64,000 nt of DNA from Apostichopus japonicus (taxonomy: Eukaryota > Echinodermata > Holothuroidea > Aspidochirotida > Stichopodidae), in assembly GCF_037975245.1 (NCBI RefSeq), contig NC_092583.1, positions 1,345,764 to 1,409,763 of the forward strand, given 5' to 3'. Position numbers and translations under genes: made by a program. This document shows, piece after piece, positions 14,401 through 26,603 of the stretch. Every line of letters begins with the position of its first letter. The stretch's first letter is position 1. The notes under the pieces were generated by a model. The model searched no databases and had not been told where the DNA came from. It saw only the letters and a list, made by a program, of their open reading frames with translations.

Positions 14401-17400
14401 GTTGTCACAAACTGTGCTAACCTGAGGTATTGAAGTAATTACAAGTTGTATCAGCCAGTCTCACAGTTTCCCTTTAACAGAATCAAAATCCTACTTGATG
14501 CAGCAGCTTCAGGTGAATACGAACAGACAAATTTACTCAGCAGCTGAACACAAACAGACTTGTACAACTGGGTACCAAATGACCAATATCATACTAAACA
14601 TACGTATGATTGCTAACTCACACTATTCAGTATACTTAAAATATCTCCCAGTATACCTAATTATGTAAATGTATACAGACACACACTGTTAAGCAATGCT
14701 CTGCATGTATCGTACACGCCTGCTCTTACCCCAAAAAACTTTAGAAGTTGATTTTTAATCACCTCAATTGACATTTCGTATGTACAGTACAATACAACGA
14801 ACGACGTCTCGAAGAATTAATACCAAATGGAAATAATACAGTACATCCCTGGAATGAATGGAATTGCTTGGTATATGAATTCGATAATGTTAAACAAATG
14901 CAGAGCATGATGTTACCATGACAATAAAAAGCTTCTCCATTAATTAAGAAAGTAGAATTTTTTGGTCTATTTGACCAGTAACAAATGCTGTACTCTACAG
15001 TATGTTTATGGGTGACATGATAATGATACCCTTATATTCAGTACTCACACATATTATATGTATGTGCTCTTGAAAGACTCAAATAGACTTCTATGGTTTT
15101 CAGAGATATATAGGTTACAGCCAAGCCCTTTATTGGATAATGGAAAAAATTTTATTGAAATATATTTGTTTATGAATTTATTGAAATCCAAGGTAGTTGA
15201 GCTACAGTACATCAGTGACAAGGCTTGAAGTAAAGTACACTTCTACGTGTAGATAATTGATGAAAATTGAAAGAGCTTTGGGCTGACATGATGTGCATAC
15301 AACTTTTGAAGAAAGATCAAATGTTATCCAACTGGCCTGTTCTACAGTACTTAGATTGTATTTACATTGAGTTTATACTACAATGCTTGTAAACGACTTG
15401 CTTCTTAATTCAGTTCTCCTCCACCTTTTTATCATTGTACTGTACATAATGTGTGCATGGAGTTAGGTACTCAACACTGGACTGATATCATATGTAGGCC
15501 AGGCACTGTACCTGAATACATGTACAATATGATGTCATATGGAGGGCAGTAGACCAGAAATGAGTTGGTCACCTGGTCATCATTGTGTTGTAAAGATCTC
15601 GGATTAAATGACCAATGGATATAAATTGACTTAAAGTAATACATGTAAGTGAATAGTGAGGGGAGCTTCAAGCCATGTACTGTACTGTTATTCTTAGTGG
15701 GCTAAGAAATATTAGAAATGAGGGAAAACCATGATATTTTATTCAATTACTTGATCTATTCAGATAGTCACATCCCCCCCCCCCTCAAAAAAAAAAAAAT
15801 AGACAAACAGATTGATACCAAGAAGACATACAATACAACATTCTTTAAACTACTTTAAATAAACAGTTATTTATAACCAAGTTTAACATTTGGCAGATAA
15901 CATGCATAGATACTAATACACATCTATTGCCTATCTATTGCCCTAGCACACTGTGCATTAGGGTTGTAATGTTAAAGAAGGGAGTTAAATGCGGAATGAA
16001 ACCAAATGTTCTAACAATTTTAACTTTTCCCCTCACCCCCCCCTCCCACATCCCCGTGGAGAGAGAAGGAAGCTGAGCACCAACACTTACACCTATCAAG
16101 CTATCTTATACTGGCATTTCTACCTGCAACATGCTATTCAGAGAGTTGTACTAATGGGAAAGGAGGTGATATAACAATCAAATATTATTTATTTTAAAAA
16201 CATATTCTATACTGTAGGTACTATACAATATGATGTGTGTCTCCTGTATATTATCACGGCAATACAGTGTGTGTGTTTATTAAACCATATAATGATAGAA
16301 AGTTTACCAATAGAGGGCGACATTTACATTTGTTGGAGATTTTGCAAGATTAACACATAATTGGTGGCGCTATGCCAAAAGATTATCAAAATAAATTGTT
16401 TATGCAATGTAATGCCCCCCACTGTTCTAGGATGTAACAGTTAAAATTTGTCTGAGGATTGTTCTCCACTGAACTGATCATACTGTTATACATGTTTAAT
16501 TTAAAACATTTGAAATTTGTTTACAACATTTTTCTGAAAAAAGGAACTTCTCTGTTCAGGCATTTGATTAGTACCTTACGAAAACAACATCTTGAATGTA
16601 TACCACGATATATTTAAACCAATGTTTTGAAATAATACAGGGCAGCATTTACACTTAATCAATGAAGCTCTGTTTCTTTTGTCTGAATGTGCATGATTTA
16701 TATTAATTTTTACTTCTCTTTTGTCTTTCTTTTCACACCATCTTGCTATTTATCTTTGGCCTTTAAACAAGTTATCATGTTTTTTGTTGTTTTTTCATAA
16801 TTTTTTTTTTTTAGTTGCATTTTAACATTGTGTTTGTTACAAGTAGGTGGTAATATATATATCCTAAAGGAAAGATATAAGAATCCTCAAGGAAAGGTAC
16901 TGCTGCCTGAAACTAATCTGTTACTTTAGCCCATGGATGGAACTTGTACCATCAGGTCAACTCTACCACAAGACTGTACATACCCAAGTCACCATAAAAT
17001 GAAATGTTATTCAATGACACTGATTTCAACATCGGCCAAGAAGGGTATGATTTCACAGACAAATATACTTCATTTTTATTCCTGAAATTTGTCAAGGTTA
17101 TGTCCTTTTTTCCATTTTAGTTCACCTCTGAAGAAGAGCCTGCTAGGATTGAAATGTCAGGCCCTCATAATTCTTGCTTACTTTACATATATACTGTACA
17201 TTATGCAGTTGACTAGCAGATTGTTAACAGTTTTTCACCTCTTTGGATATTCAAATTCAGTTAATTTTAAAAGACAGTTATATTGTAAAGATATCTTGTG
17301 CTGCTGCTGTATCTGCCTACAGTACTGTGCACAGAGGAATGTCCAGTTATATATACCATTACCATTAGCCTGTATCTCGATATGCTAGATATACTGTACA

Positions 17401-20400
17401 TGAACCTACAGCACACATACCCGTACATGAGTGAATATATATGAATGGTCGTCCACATTCCATCGAATGACAAGCTGAGACAATTTACTTCCTTCATTCA
17501 TGGAGGGTTAAAAATAGCTACAGTAGACTCTACTCTCTGTTTCAAGATGAAAGAGTGACTGGTGAGTAATTAAAAATTCTGTTATGATGTCATGTAGAGT
17601 AACCTTAGCCTCCTTAAGTCAATAACTGACTGCTTTGTGAGTATTCGGAACACTAACATTACGTCAAAGAGTGGCTGTACTGTAACTGTAAGCTACATCC
17701 TTCAAGATACAGCATATCATGATTTCATTACATGTAACACTGTCAACTGTGTAAAACCTATATCAATTAATAAGACAGTTTTATGATATAATATATATGG
17801 TATATGATATGAGTAATGAGTTGAATATACGCTGTATACAAAAGCTTGTATTTTTTTGTCTGTTGTTTTCTAAATTTTCTTTACAAATGATGTTGATTTT
17901 TGTTTTAAACTAACGCTGTTCTCTCCGTACAATACCGGTGCCATATACACACAGTGTGTGTTATATTATTTAACTGACATTTTGGCAATGCACTGTATTT
18001 AACAGAGTGACAAACTTCACTTCAAATTGAAGTTTTCAAGCAACACGATCAGTAATTACTGGACATACATGTTTCCTCTGATCCACTTCTCCTCGGTTCA
18101 CTGCTCTTCTCGTAATTCTTTTCGTTTCTTCTGAGTAATTTTCCCAAAGACCAAACAGTATCGACGGTACTATCATCTTATGACTATGCTGAATGCAATC
18201 ACACAGTTAGTGTTCCTAGAGGCCCACGTAGTACGTCACTGGTATCATGTGACTGGTCTTGAAACTCATCATAGATTTGGTTACAAGTACGGACATACCT
18301 AGCAGTACAGGTCAACAACCATCAGCAATGATTCTGTTTATATGTCGGGAACTCAGATATAATTTATTAGTCAGATTCTAAACAGGATATTGACTGATTC
18401 AGTATGTGGCCTCTGTGCTGCGATAAGTGGATGTCCATATATATATACTGTTTAACTAGAGCATGCAATGAACACTCACACATGTGCTGTTTAACTGTCA
18501 TCATGGTGTAATGCAATAAAATGGGACTAATTTACCAAATACATATTTATTATCATTTCTGCAATGCTTTGCAATGACTTCAAATTTTATATTTCTATGA
18601 ATTGGACACAGGAGAATACAAAACTTCAAAATAGGACATTTCTTAATTATGTGTCTGTAGAGAGACCGAATTACAGTATGAGGCAGTCAAGATTATGCAG
18701 TATACCGGACTGAAGCTGTACATGAGTACTTCTGGCTCAACGCATAAATTAAAAATCCTTCTTTTTCAAATTGACATTCTTCGTGTTCTAGTTTGTTAAC
18801 TCTACAAACCAAAATTTGTAATTTTCATAACATGGGGGATAGAAGGGTTGTGGAGGGAGGGAGTGGGGCGAGGGGACGAGCTGTAGTAACTAATCATTGT
18901 TAGACGAAAGTCTACTTACGAAGGTACCTTGACGAACAATTCACACACAATTCAGTTTAACAACTACTTCTTAAATTTATGTACATAGATATATAGCATT
19001 TTTGTAGTTAAATTAAGACTGTTATTGTTAGACATGTACTGAAAAGACAAAGCATTTTCATTTTCTATATGGCAGTACAGGAAATAAGACTAAAATATTC
19101 CATGCTATTGACCTTCGCCCATCTGGAACCTCAAAACAGGAAATCAAGGTCTGGAACATATTTTTATAATTAACAACGAGTTTCCTGTGTTGACAGCACC
19201 GTATTTAACTTTTAATTTCTGTGTTCTGTTCAGATACGTGTATACACACATACTAAAACTGCAGACTGACTGTACAGTACACATAAAATGAACAAACAGC
19301 TACTGTATAATACATATTATTTCAATTCAATGGCGGCCATAGTCACACCATATTGTGAGGAAAATTACTGAAGTAAAATTTGAAAGAAATGTTATCAACT
19401 TGTGGCTGTGATATTCACTTAATATTAAAAGGAAACAGAGCAAAATTAGAACGCTTAAATTTTTTATTTTAAAACCAAGCCATACATATTTTAAAAAGTT
19501 GCTACAATTTTGAACGACTTTAACTTCTTTTAAAATAATGTCAGTACTCACAAAGTTCTGCCTCATTTATGTTGAACAGTCCATGATTTTACTCAATGTA
19601 CAGGGTTATCGATTAGATATTCATGGTCCAAATGACTCCGGCAATCATGTTAGATTAAGTCCAACAGATTTCAATTTCCCCGTTCGGGAGGCTTCGAGAC
19701 CTAATCAGCCCGGCTTATGATATTAAAGATTAGTAGACTGTATTAATTATAAAGTGATCATTGCATACGTTGACCATATATCAAAGAGTAACTGGACAAA
19801 AAAAGCTTTTATCAACTAGAAATAACTTGATAACCTGAAACACAGACACTACAAAAGAAGTGTCAACAAATTCTGCAGATAGGAGAAGGACAAAAGGCAT
19901 TCCTTTTTTTTTTTGAGGTTATCTTTGTACAGAAAGACTGATCCAGTCGCCCAGCCAATAGTTCAACGAGCACTCTGTGCAGAGTTCACGGGTACTGTTT
20001 TGCTAAGTACTGCACTACATAAGCTGTGCAGTTAATGAACTGTTATATTGTCGATATATTGTTGACACAAATAATAATGTATCCATGGGAGAATTATCAT
20101 GTTATGGTACAATGTCAAGAGGAAGAGAACCTTCTTTATCATCTTTACATTTCAAAGATCATATTAATTATTTCATAGGAAAAGAGCTGAACATTGGCAA
20201 TTTGGTTGTGTTGGCAACAAAAAACATCCTACCACTTCTGACTGACTGACAAAGTATATAAATTCTTGTTTATATTGCCTCAGAGCAGATGTGTAATTAC
20301 AGGGTCAATTACTTTTCAAAATAAAAACTTAGCCTACCACACTTTCAGAGCAGATGTGCTACACCTAGCCCTAACCTAATTTGCATATATATATACCAAC

Positions 20401-23400
20401 TATATGTACTATTTCAACTCACTACGATTTCAATAATATATATCACTGAACTGAACTTGTTCTTACTTCCGGTGTAAATTAAAAAAAATTAACAGCTGAT
20501 TGCAAGAGATTGGGCAAGAAGAGAATACTTCACAACTGTGTTGGTATACCTAACAAATGATGCAATTTGCACTATTAACCTGTGTGGAAAAAAAATGACC
20601 GAATCTGCTGCAAAGTGCTCTAAATCCTCTAAATTTCTAGAGTCGACCAATCTTCTTTGTAACATAAACAACAGCCTGACTCTGATCGGAAGAGAAGACT
20701 GGAGACCTCGCCAGAACCCTGGAACTGCAGAATGAGAGAGAAAGGGAAGAAAATACTTCTACTCACCGAAGTACTTGAGTGTCTCCTCCATCATGACCGG
20801 TGACAGGTCCAGGTCATCTTCATCGCTCTCTTGAGCGCCCTCGGGGGACCCCCGGGCAGAGCGTAGCCAGTCGCTGTGTTCGTACGAGTACCGGGAGGTG
20901 GTGTTCACCCGCAGGTTGTAAAGCGGGATCTTTTCTTCAAGTAAACTGAGGATCTCTACTTCTGGAATGTTCGAGGAATTGTGGAGGTCTGAGAAGTGAG
21001 ACAAAGTATGGTATATCATTTCTCAGACAGAACTGAAATATTCTTTCAAAAGAGAGAACAGGGTTTATGAAAGGCCAGGATTGTAGTCCTTGATATACTC
21101 CCTGTCTACCCCCCTACCTGCCCCCCCCAGGTCACCACTCTCCCACAATCCAGCACCAAAACACAAGTACATGAATTTCCAAATATGTCAGATAAACAGA
21201 GAAATCATCACAGGCCATTCATTCTTGTACAAGCAAATATTGATCAGTCAATGATACTGAAGTGTGTTATGTTTTTTTTTTAATTTTTTTTTTATGAATG
21301 CTAGAGTGAACAATAGCCCATGAAGATTGACATAAGTCAAGAGCTAATATAGGCTGTGAGGCACTATAAGAGAAATCCACATGGGCCAATCAGTGGTTCA
21401 CAGCAGCTTAGGAACTACTGACGGGTGGGGGGTTGCTGGCTCCCTCACCCCAGAAGCACACCTAAGTGGTGCGGTGGGAGGTGTGCACTATACATGAGCT
21501 AAACTGAAAGCATCCAGAGATTCAGAACAGTTCCGCATCTAGATGGCAGATGAACACCTCTCAGTCAAGGATTGGGTGATCAGTGCCTATAAAATACACC
21601 ACCCACTCCCCTTCCAACTGGACAGTTCTATGGTTTATCAACAGTACCACAGACACATGTGTTCTTAGTTTAGTGTTAATACATTGCAAAGTTCTGTTTA
21701 AATATGAGACAGTAATCCAACAACCACCAAAGACCTTTGCAAAAAGAGATTATACAGTTCTACTTACAGTACAGTATTAAAGCTATCAATATCATTCTAT
21801 GCATGCATAAATCGATTTTTCCGTCTTATCACCACACGCCCAGCCAGAGTCCCGAATGCTTGAAGATATAACTTTGATTTCTTTAATTTGAATATTATTT
21901 CATTTTATTGGGTGGTATTGTGACAGATGCTGTTGACATACCTCATGTATATAGTTTATCATTTGGGTTCATTCTGATATTCCATTTTGGGGGGGGGGTC
22001 TTATCATCATTCCATGTCCAGTTTACAGATATATTTTTTTTGGTTTCAAAAGCGAGTTTTGTTATATTGAAAGACTCTACAAAGAGGAAACTAGCAGATT
22101 TTTACATATCATCTGGTCACACACCTGTACCATATCCAGTCAGATCATTTATCAGCCCCATACAGTACTGATTTCGCTTAACTCCCGTTAAAATTCGTTA
22201 AAAGGAAAATAACCGAATTTCCACGTTTTTTCATCGAAATTCCCCGATTTTTATCGAAATTCCCCGAATTTTAACGATTGGTTATCTCAGTCATTTCCTT
22301 CGTGGAATTTTCAACGATACGTTGAAATTCTTTTTTAAACGAAATAGAAGGTCAATGTGTGGTTACGCCAAACGTCAGAAAACGAGCAACTTCGTTTACT
22401 AGTATTGATTAGACTTTGGAACAGTCGTTTGCAGGCAGGAATTTCTCAAGACCATTCCTGTACTTGCATGAGTAGTAACACTCAAAGAAACATGCAGTGA
22501 AACTGACGGGGGACGTTGTATAACTGTGAACCCCAAACACAGTGACATAAGTCTTAACTTCGCCAGGCCGCAAGAGAGATTGCAGTCAAAGCTATATACC
22601 ACGAGGCACCCTTCCAGATAAATTAGAGTGCTGTTTAACCATTTAAATAACAATGAATGGACATATAAACTTGGTTTACTTGCAGATTACGAAAAATAGT
22701 TATTTTTTAGAGATGTAAATTTGGATTTTTATTAGAGTTGGAGTATGAAACTGTTTCTGAGCGAAAACATGTTACTTGAAGCAAAATAAAGATGCCCCGC
22801 CCATTCTGCGAGGACGCTTCCATTTTTCAAAAAGGCGTTTTCTCTTTTTATTTTTTCTATTTTGTTTACATTTTAAACATGAAAATTATTTTAAAATATG
22901 TAAAGAACTTGTACTGCAAACTATGTACTGTGTACTGCAAACGATGTACTGCAAACGATGTACTGCAAACTATCTATAAAAACAGAAAAACGATGTTTTA
23001 GGCATGAATAATGTGTTTAATATAACTAAAGTAGTAGGCCAATAGTCATGAGCTCATGATAGTGTCGTCAATTCGTTTTCTCAGTTTATATTTGCGACAT
23101 ATCACCCGTGTACATCGATCAATGGCATGGTGAAATCCCGTGTGAAAATATGTTGACCCCAAAAGACGCAAATGGTCGTTCTAGAAAGTACCGTCATAAC
23201 ATTAACAACACAAGGCCAGTTTGCTCTCTCAGGTCCGCACGTGAACAGCCATTTTTTCACACATGGTATTATGTTGTGCATGCATTGCGGGCGCGATTGC
23301 GGCAAACATAAAAGAAAATGAACGAAAATGAAAAACTTACGATATTTTTCACAAAGATTGATGCTTAGATAAGTGCTTCCTCACAATCAACGAGCCGCCC

Positions 23401-26400
23401 TAAAATTCGCTCCGCTTACGGAAAAACTTCTACATATATAACAAATGGAAAAACCCAAGTTTTTACACACATAATTCCCACTGACATTGGTCACAGAACA
23501 TAAGTAGGTCATTGACATTCGAACTTGGCAATTTGCCCAAGTTCATCGCACCATGGGAACGACACAACACATTGAACATGATGTTATATTCTCCCGCCAT
23601 CTGGACGCCTAGTGTAATATGCAAATTATGAATGGTACTACGCAGCGTGGTTAAATCTTAACCTATTGCGACAAAAATTTTGAGAGGCTGTTTGAAGTAA
23701 CTTTTGTATCAAATGTAAGGTTCTGTATCATGTATGTGACACAAGAGAAAGAAAATGAAATCGGAGGCTGCTCAAACCAATTTCAACTTGATTTTTACAA
23801 CCCAACGCACAACACGTGCGTGCGTAATTTGTTTTCTTAACATGACTTTTAATGAGTAAGTAGGAAAGGTCGGTAAGTTTGCTAATTTAGGCGAGTTTTT
23901 GTTTAAAATCTTGTGATTGATAGACAAATATATTGTTTTTTTTTCTTCAAAAGTTAGGACGTTGCCGAAGGCCGAGTTATATAAATTCAGTGATCTGAAC
24001 TTCTGAAGACCACGAATACTGATCATGTGTGTTAGGCAATTATTATTACACGAAAGGTTCGCAATATTATTAGGCCTAATTAGTAATTAACATACATTGA
24101 TCGTTGTCTTGCTGCCTGAATTGCTACCTGCTGGAAAAGAAAACCTTAATTATTGTACTCATAACGTCCTATTGTCATTAAAAGTAACTGTGCGTCGAAA
24201 AAGCCGCGATCGGGAAACGGCGTTTAAACGTTTAACCGACCGGCAGGCGATACGGTGAAACGGTTAGCGAAATATCTGTTAGGTCACACCCTTATTTAAA
24301 CACACACAACAAAACGCCCTTATTCAATGAAAATATACTGAAAACCATATCGCAAAAACACAAAATCGCTTATAACTCGAAAACGGAAGGAGATATCAAC
24401 TTTTGTCGGCTGTACAGGGATTTCCTAAACCGAATTTTGATGCGCTCTATCCACCTGTGTCATTTATGAGCTTCTCCGACGTAAGCTGCAGTACGTAATT
24501 TCTCTTTACCAGTTCCGCGAAATTTATTTACGCAGTAAACATCGTTCATTATGTTTTCCTTTCACAACAAAGTTGTGCTCAACACGCTTCACAGATATTG
24601 TTTTATGTCGTTCATTTTCAATTCTACTTTAAAATTACATTTTCGAACGATGCATTGCATGCCTTATCAAGCATTCCTGATTAGTAAAACTAAGGAAGGA
24701 TATTCAAATTTATATTATTTTCATTTGATATGATTTTATGAGTTGTTCCACTTGAAAAACGATGATAAAACCGAAAAACAAAACATTTACTTCTCATGTG
24801 ACGCATACCGGGAGACTCATAAAAACTTCCCCTACTCATTAAAATAAATATACATGCCGTCAGGCCAGTTGAAAGCCGTCAGGCCAGTTGAAAGCCCTCC
24901 CCAGTAATGTTTGATCAGCTCTTCCCAATATACAATACTCAAATAAGCAATGAAAATACATTCATTTTCCACAGAAATCTACCCAACGTGGGCCCCAAGT
25001 CACTGCTTTATTTTCTTAGTAGTCATGGAAACAAATGTTTGCAACTCTCTTGCTGGCCAGGTGTTTTCAAGTTTTATTAATAGCACGACTTCTGATTGGT
25101 TCATTCAAGATAAACTTTTTATCCCTGCTGGATTGTTCTACTTATATATATATGAATGAATATTTGGTTTTCAATTAACTAAGTAACAGATAACATCCAT
25201 TCCATTACGAACAGTAGGGGTAAAATAATGTTTGCTTCTAGAGGCAGCCAGCCATGAAGGTTCTGCAGTGCTAAACCCCCACGAAGATAAATACTATGCT
25301 AATTAACATAAGGTAGGCGTGAATTTGGCAAAGCCAAGTTTATGATTGGACTAAGCCTTTCAAAAAAGTTTGGTGGTGGGGATATCCAGGGTAGGGAATG
25401 CACATGTAAGCAGCATACTATAGGTAGCCCAGACCCAGGCTGCGACCTTAATTACCAGGGCAGTCCATCTGCTTTCGCGGGCAACTTACAGTAACGGGTT
25501 AGGGGGAAAATAACATTTTTTTTTTTTTTTTGCGTGCATTGAAGTCGGGGAGAATTTTTGGACGGAATGCGCTCTCAGAAAAGTTTGAAAGTGAGTGCGG
25601 TTCTGTAGTAACGGTACTGTAGTACGTCAAGTAACACAGGGATTTATTGGGAATAAAGATCTCTTTGATATCCAGCTACGACTGTTTCATTGTTGATATT
25701 TTTTTTCTTGTTTTTCTGACACTGCGTTCCTTGGTGAGTTAACTTAAACTGATCCTAGTTTAATACTAGCCTACAACTTAAGAGTCATAGAATGTGCTTG
25801 TTACGATCGACCAAGACTAGTTTTTATTATCCTAGCCAAATCATTTTTCAAACACCTAGTACAGAACTTACTCCGTCTTATATACAATCAAACTTTTGCA
25901 ACGTTTGTAATATTCCTCGGCAACTTCTGGTAGAGTCTGAAAACGGCTGTAGTTACACTAAGGATTCAACGCAAGTCACAACCTTGATATGTCTAGAATT
26001 GCCTTTGCGGTTTTTGATCGCGATAACTTTCGTGGAAATTTCGTTGAAACTTCGTTGACAACCGTGCCCGCAGTAGTCTAAATCTTGTCAACGAAATTAA
26101 CCGATTTTCAACTTTTTTTATCGATTTTTAACTTTTGTTATCGATCGTTGATTTTTTTTCAACGGGAGTTAAGCGAAATCAGTACTGTAGATGTGGTTGC
26201 AAACATATATATGTGTAACACCTTGGCAGCCTGTACGTCCTATGTGGTATCTCGCAAAGTGATTTGGACACCACACTGACTTTCTGTACTACTGTATGGA
26301 AGAAACTACAGCATTGCATACTGCCGGAGCGCCGAGTACGACAGTACGCAGGAGAGTGAGGGCGCCCTGACAAATTTTTACCTGTGAGCGTCCCCGCTTC

Positions 26401-26603
26401 ACTGACTTCATTTCCTGCTATAGAGTCTTCATTTTCATCTGTGAAGACTTCAGAGGAAAAGACGTCCTCCTCATAAGGATCGACCACTGGATTCTCTCTC
26501 CTCGCGTGTCCCCTCTCAGCCAGTTTGCCAGAGATTGGCTGGGGGCACATCAAGGAGGGGTAGCCGCTAGGAGAAGGAAGGTCCTCGGGCGCTGAATCAC
26601 TGA
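1..26603 (-). CDS. TRAK: TRAK/Milton mitochondrial transport adaptor, 5' part (partial gene, left edge)
   Basis: Adaptor of the TRAK/Milton/HAP1 family, which links mitochondria (through Miro) to kinesin-1 and dynein. Coding exons in transcript order are 26603-26382, 20988-20767, 2104-2028 and 36-1; all three junctions keep frame. Family signatures read directly: PEVEILSLLEE, then SYEHSDWL, then EETLKYF, then QMTKTYNDIDAVTKLL, then KEKDLELAAKIG, in the order found in human TRAK1/TRAK2. This is the start of the HAP1 N-terminal coiled-coil region; the rest lies beyond the left edge. Between the PEVEI block and EETLKYF sits an acidic stretch (ESDEDDLDL). A second promoter is indicated by a coding first exon at 2851-2764. 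The true N-terminus of the long form is uncertain (candidate at 27870-27834). Vertebrates have two paralogues, and I cannot say more than a TRAK1/2 orthologue. Confidence 0.93.
327..507. repeat. Three tandem copies of a 60-bp unit
   Basis: Units start at 327, 388 and 447 (TCCAATAATCACAAA..., AACTGAAATTAAT, CCAGAATTCCTACAGTATAT). Copies are about 90% alike. TRAK intron. Confidence 0.85.
1383..1715. mobile_element. hAT-type MITE, 333 bp
   Basis: Ends are inverted: CAGGGGTGGGCAACC at the left and GGTTGCCCACCCCTG at the right. It is flanked by near-identical 8-bp duplications, gcttagac (1375-1382) and gtttagac (1716-1723). Eight-bp duplications and CAG...CTG ends are hallmarks of hAT transposons. 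There is no transposase, so it is non-autonomous. It lies in the TRAK intron between 2028 and 36. Confidence 0.88.
2028..2104 (-). CDS. TRAK: TRAK shared coding exon, TKTYNDIDAVTKLL
   Basis: Exon of 77 nt: CA plus 25 codons, ending GAG in phase 0 before donor GTTCGT; acceptor TGTTCTTAG. It encodes LCGERVVQMTKTYNDIDAVT and then KLLAE, nearly identical to the most conserved block of TRAK1/2 (QMTKTYNDIDAVTRLL). Both the long-form exon and the alternative first exon splice here in frame. Confidence 0.95.
2764..2851 (-). CDS. TRAK: Alternative first coding exon of TRAK (short isoform)
   Basis: An ATG at 2851 opens 29 codons (begins MDDGYGEGDREWDF, ends LGVEDMA) and stops at a GTAAAT donor one base into a codon. 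That is exactly the phase of exon 20988-20767, so it can replace the two long-form exons and join ALCGERVVQMTKTY directly. It lies in the intron between 20767 and 2104, about 660 bp upstream of the shared exon. The upstream sequence has no in-frame exon, so this reads as a promoter-proximal first exon. From memory, mammalian TRAK1 has short isoforms whose private N-terminus joins at the same place before LCAERVGQMTK. Transcript support is not available here. Confidence 0.75.
4234..4590. repeat. Direct duplication with 185-bp spacing
   Basis: TCTAGACTCTTTGCGAATTC and the following 160 bp or so (ending GTTAACACAGGTTAATT) recur 185 bp later, from 4236 to 4421, with few changes. Large TRAK intron. 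Confidence 0.88.
5408..5642. repeat. C-rich minisatellite, G-rich on the minus strand
   Basis: Irregular repeats of CCCCAAACCCAA and CTCCCC over about 235 bp. The minus strand has many runs of three or more G and could form quadruplexes. The long glycine-rich reading frames over it are by-products. Confidence 0.85.
7146..8013. repeat. 124-bp tandem repeat, seven copies
   Basis: CAACAGYATGGTACAT recurs at 7153, 7281, 7405, 7529, 7653, 7773 and 7897 (spacings 128, 124, 124, 124, 120, 124). Copies are over 95% alike. Each unit ends with imperfect inverted arms, CTCGACTCA and TGAGTTGAG, around GGGTTCGCAACTTGTGTTCG. It is in the large TRAK intron. Confidence 0.93.
8343..8420. repeat. (AGAC)n microsatellite bordered by (AGAT)n
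   Basis: About 14 AGAC units with AGAT units at both edges, the usual pattern of AGAT/AGAC arrays. Confidence 0.95.
8421..14221. other. TRAK intron, no feature seen
   Basis: AT-rich sequence with only short reading frames and scattered TACTGTA/TACAGTA words. No exon, repeat array or clear element end was found on either strand. Confidence 0.6.
14222..14510. repeat. Direct duplication with 151-bp spacing
   Basis: CACAAACTGTGCTAACCTGA and about 100 bp around it appear twice (ctgtgct at 14261 and 14412). The copies diverge most at their ends. Confidence 0.85.
14511..20766. other. TRAK intron, no feature seen
   Basis: AT-rich, with homopolymer and short simple repeats only. No reading frame with protein-like content or splice support. 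Confidence 0.6.
20767..20988 (-). CDS. TRAK: TRAK coding exon, PEVEI/LLEE block to LKYF
   Basis: Exon of 222 nt: 2 nt, 73 codons, then 1 nt. Acceptor CTTCTCAG and donor GTGAGT are both strong. It encodes the start of the HAP1-family N-terminal region: NSSNIPEVEILSLLEEKIPLYNL, an aromatic SYEHSDWL, an acidic ESDEDDLDL insert and MMEETLKYF. Human TRAK1/2 carry the same blocks in the same order (LPEVEI-SLLEEQLP, then DHDDW, then IEETLKYF). The last G joins CA of exon 2104-2028 to give Ala. Confidence 0.93.
22905..22976. repeat. Short tandem repeat TGTACTGCAAACGA
   Basis: Four or five copies of a 15-17-bp unit inside the 4-kb inverted-repeat element. Confidence 0.8.
24858..24897. repeat. 20-bp direct duplication
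   Basis: GCCGTCAGGCCAGTTGAAA occurs twice in tandem, inside the 4-kb element. Confidence 0.8.
26382..26603 (-). CDS. TRAK: TRAK coding exon, acidic N-terminal region
   Basis: Open frame through an acidic, Ser/Pro-rich segment (VDPYEEDVFSSEVFTDENED) ending ACA-G before a donor GTAAAAAT at 26381. It ends one base into a codon, and that base joins the AC at the start of the next exon to give Asp, so the reading frame continues into the conserved TRAK block. The acceptor (CTAG at 26604-26607 on the complement) is weaker; an alternative AG four bases further into the exon exists. This stretch is poorly conserved in the family, so identification rests on the splice to the next exon. Confidence 0.8.

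Larger units (their letters stand above)
22163..26187. mobile_element. 4,025-bp DNA element with perfect 27-bp terminal inverted repeats
   Basis: The first 27 bp (starting CAGTACTGATTTCGC) reappear exactly inverted at 26161-26187, and TA flanks each end (22161-22162, 26188-26189). Next to both ends are repeated TCGAAATTCCCCGA- or ATCGATTTTTAAC-like subterminal motifs. TA flanks suggest Tc1/mariner-like or another TA-targeting superfamily. No long ORF or transposase motif is visible inside, so it is non-autonomous or decayed. It fills most of the TRAK intron between 26381 and 20989. Confidence 0.82.
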
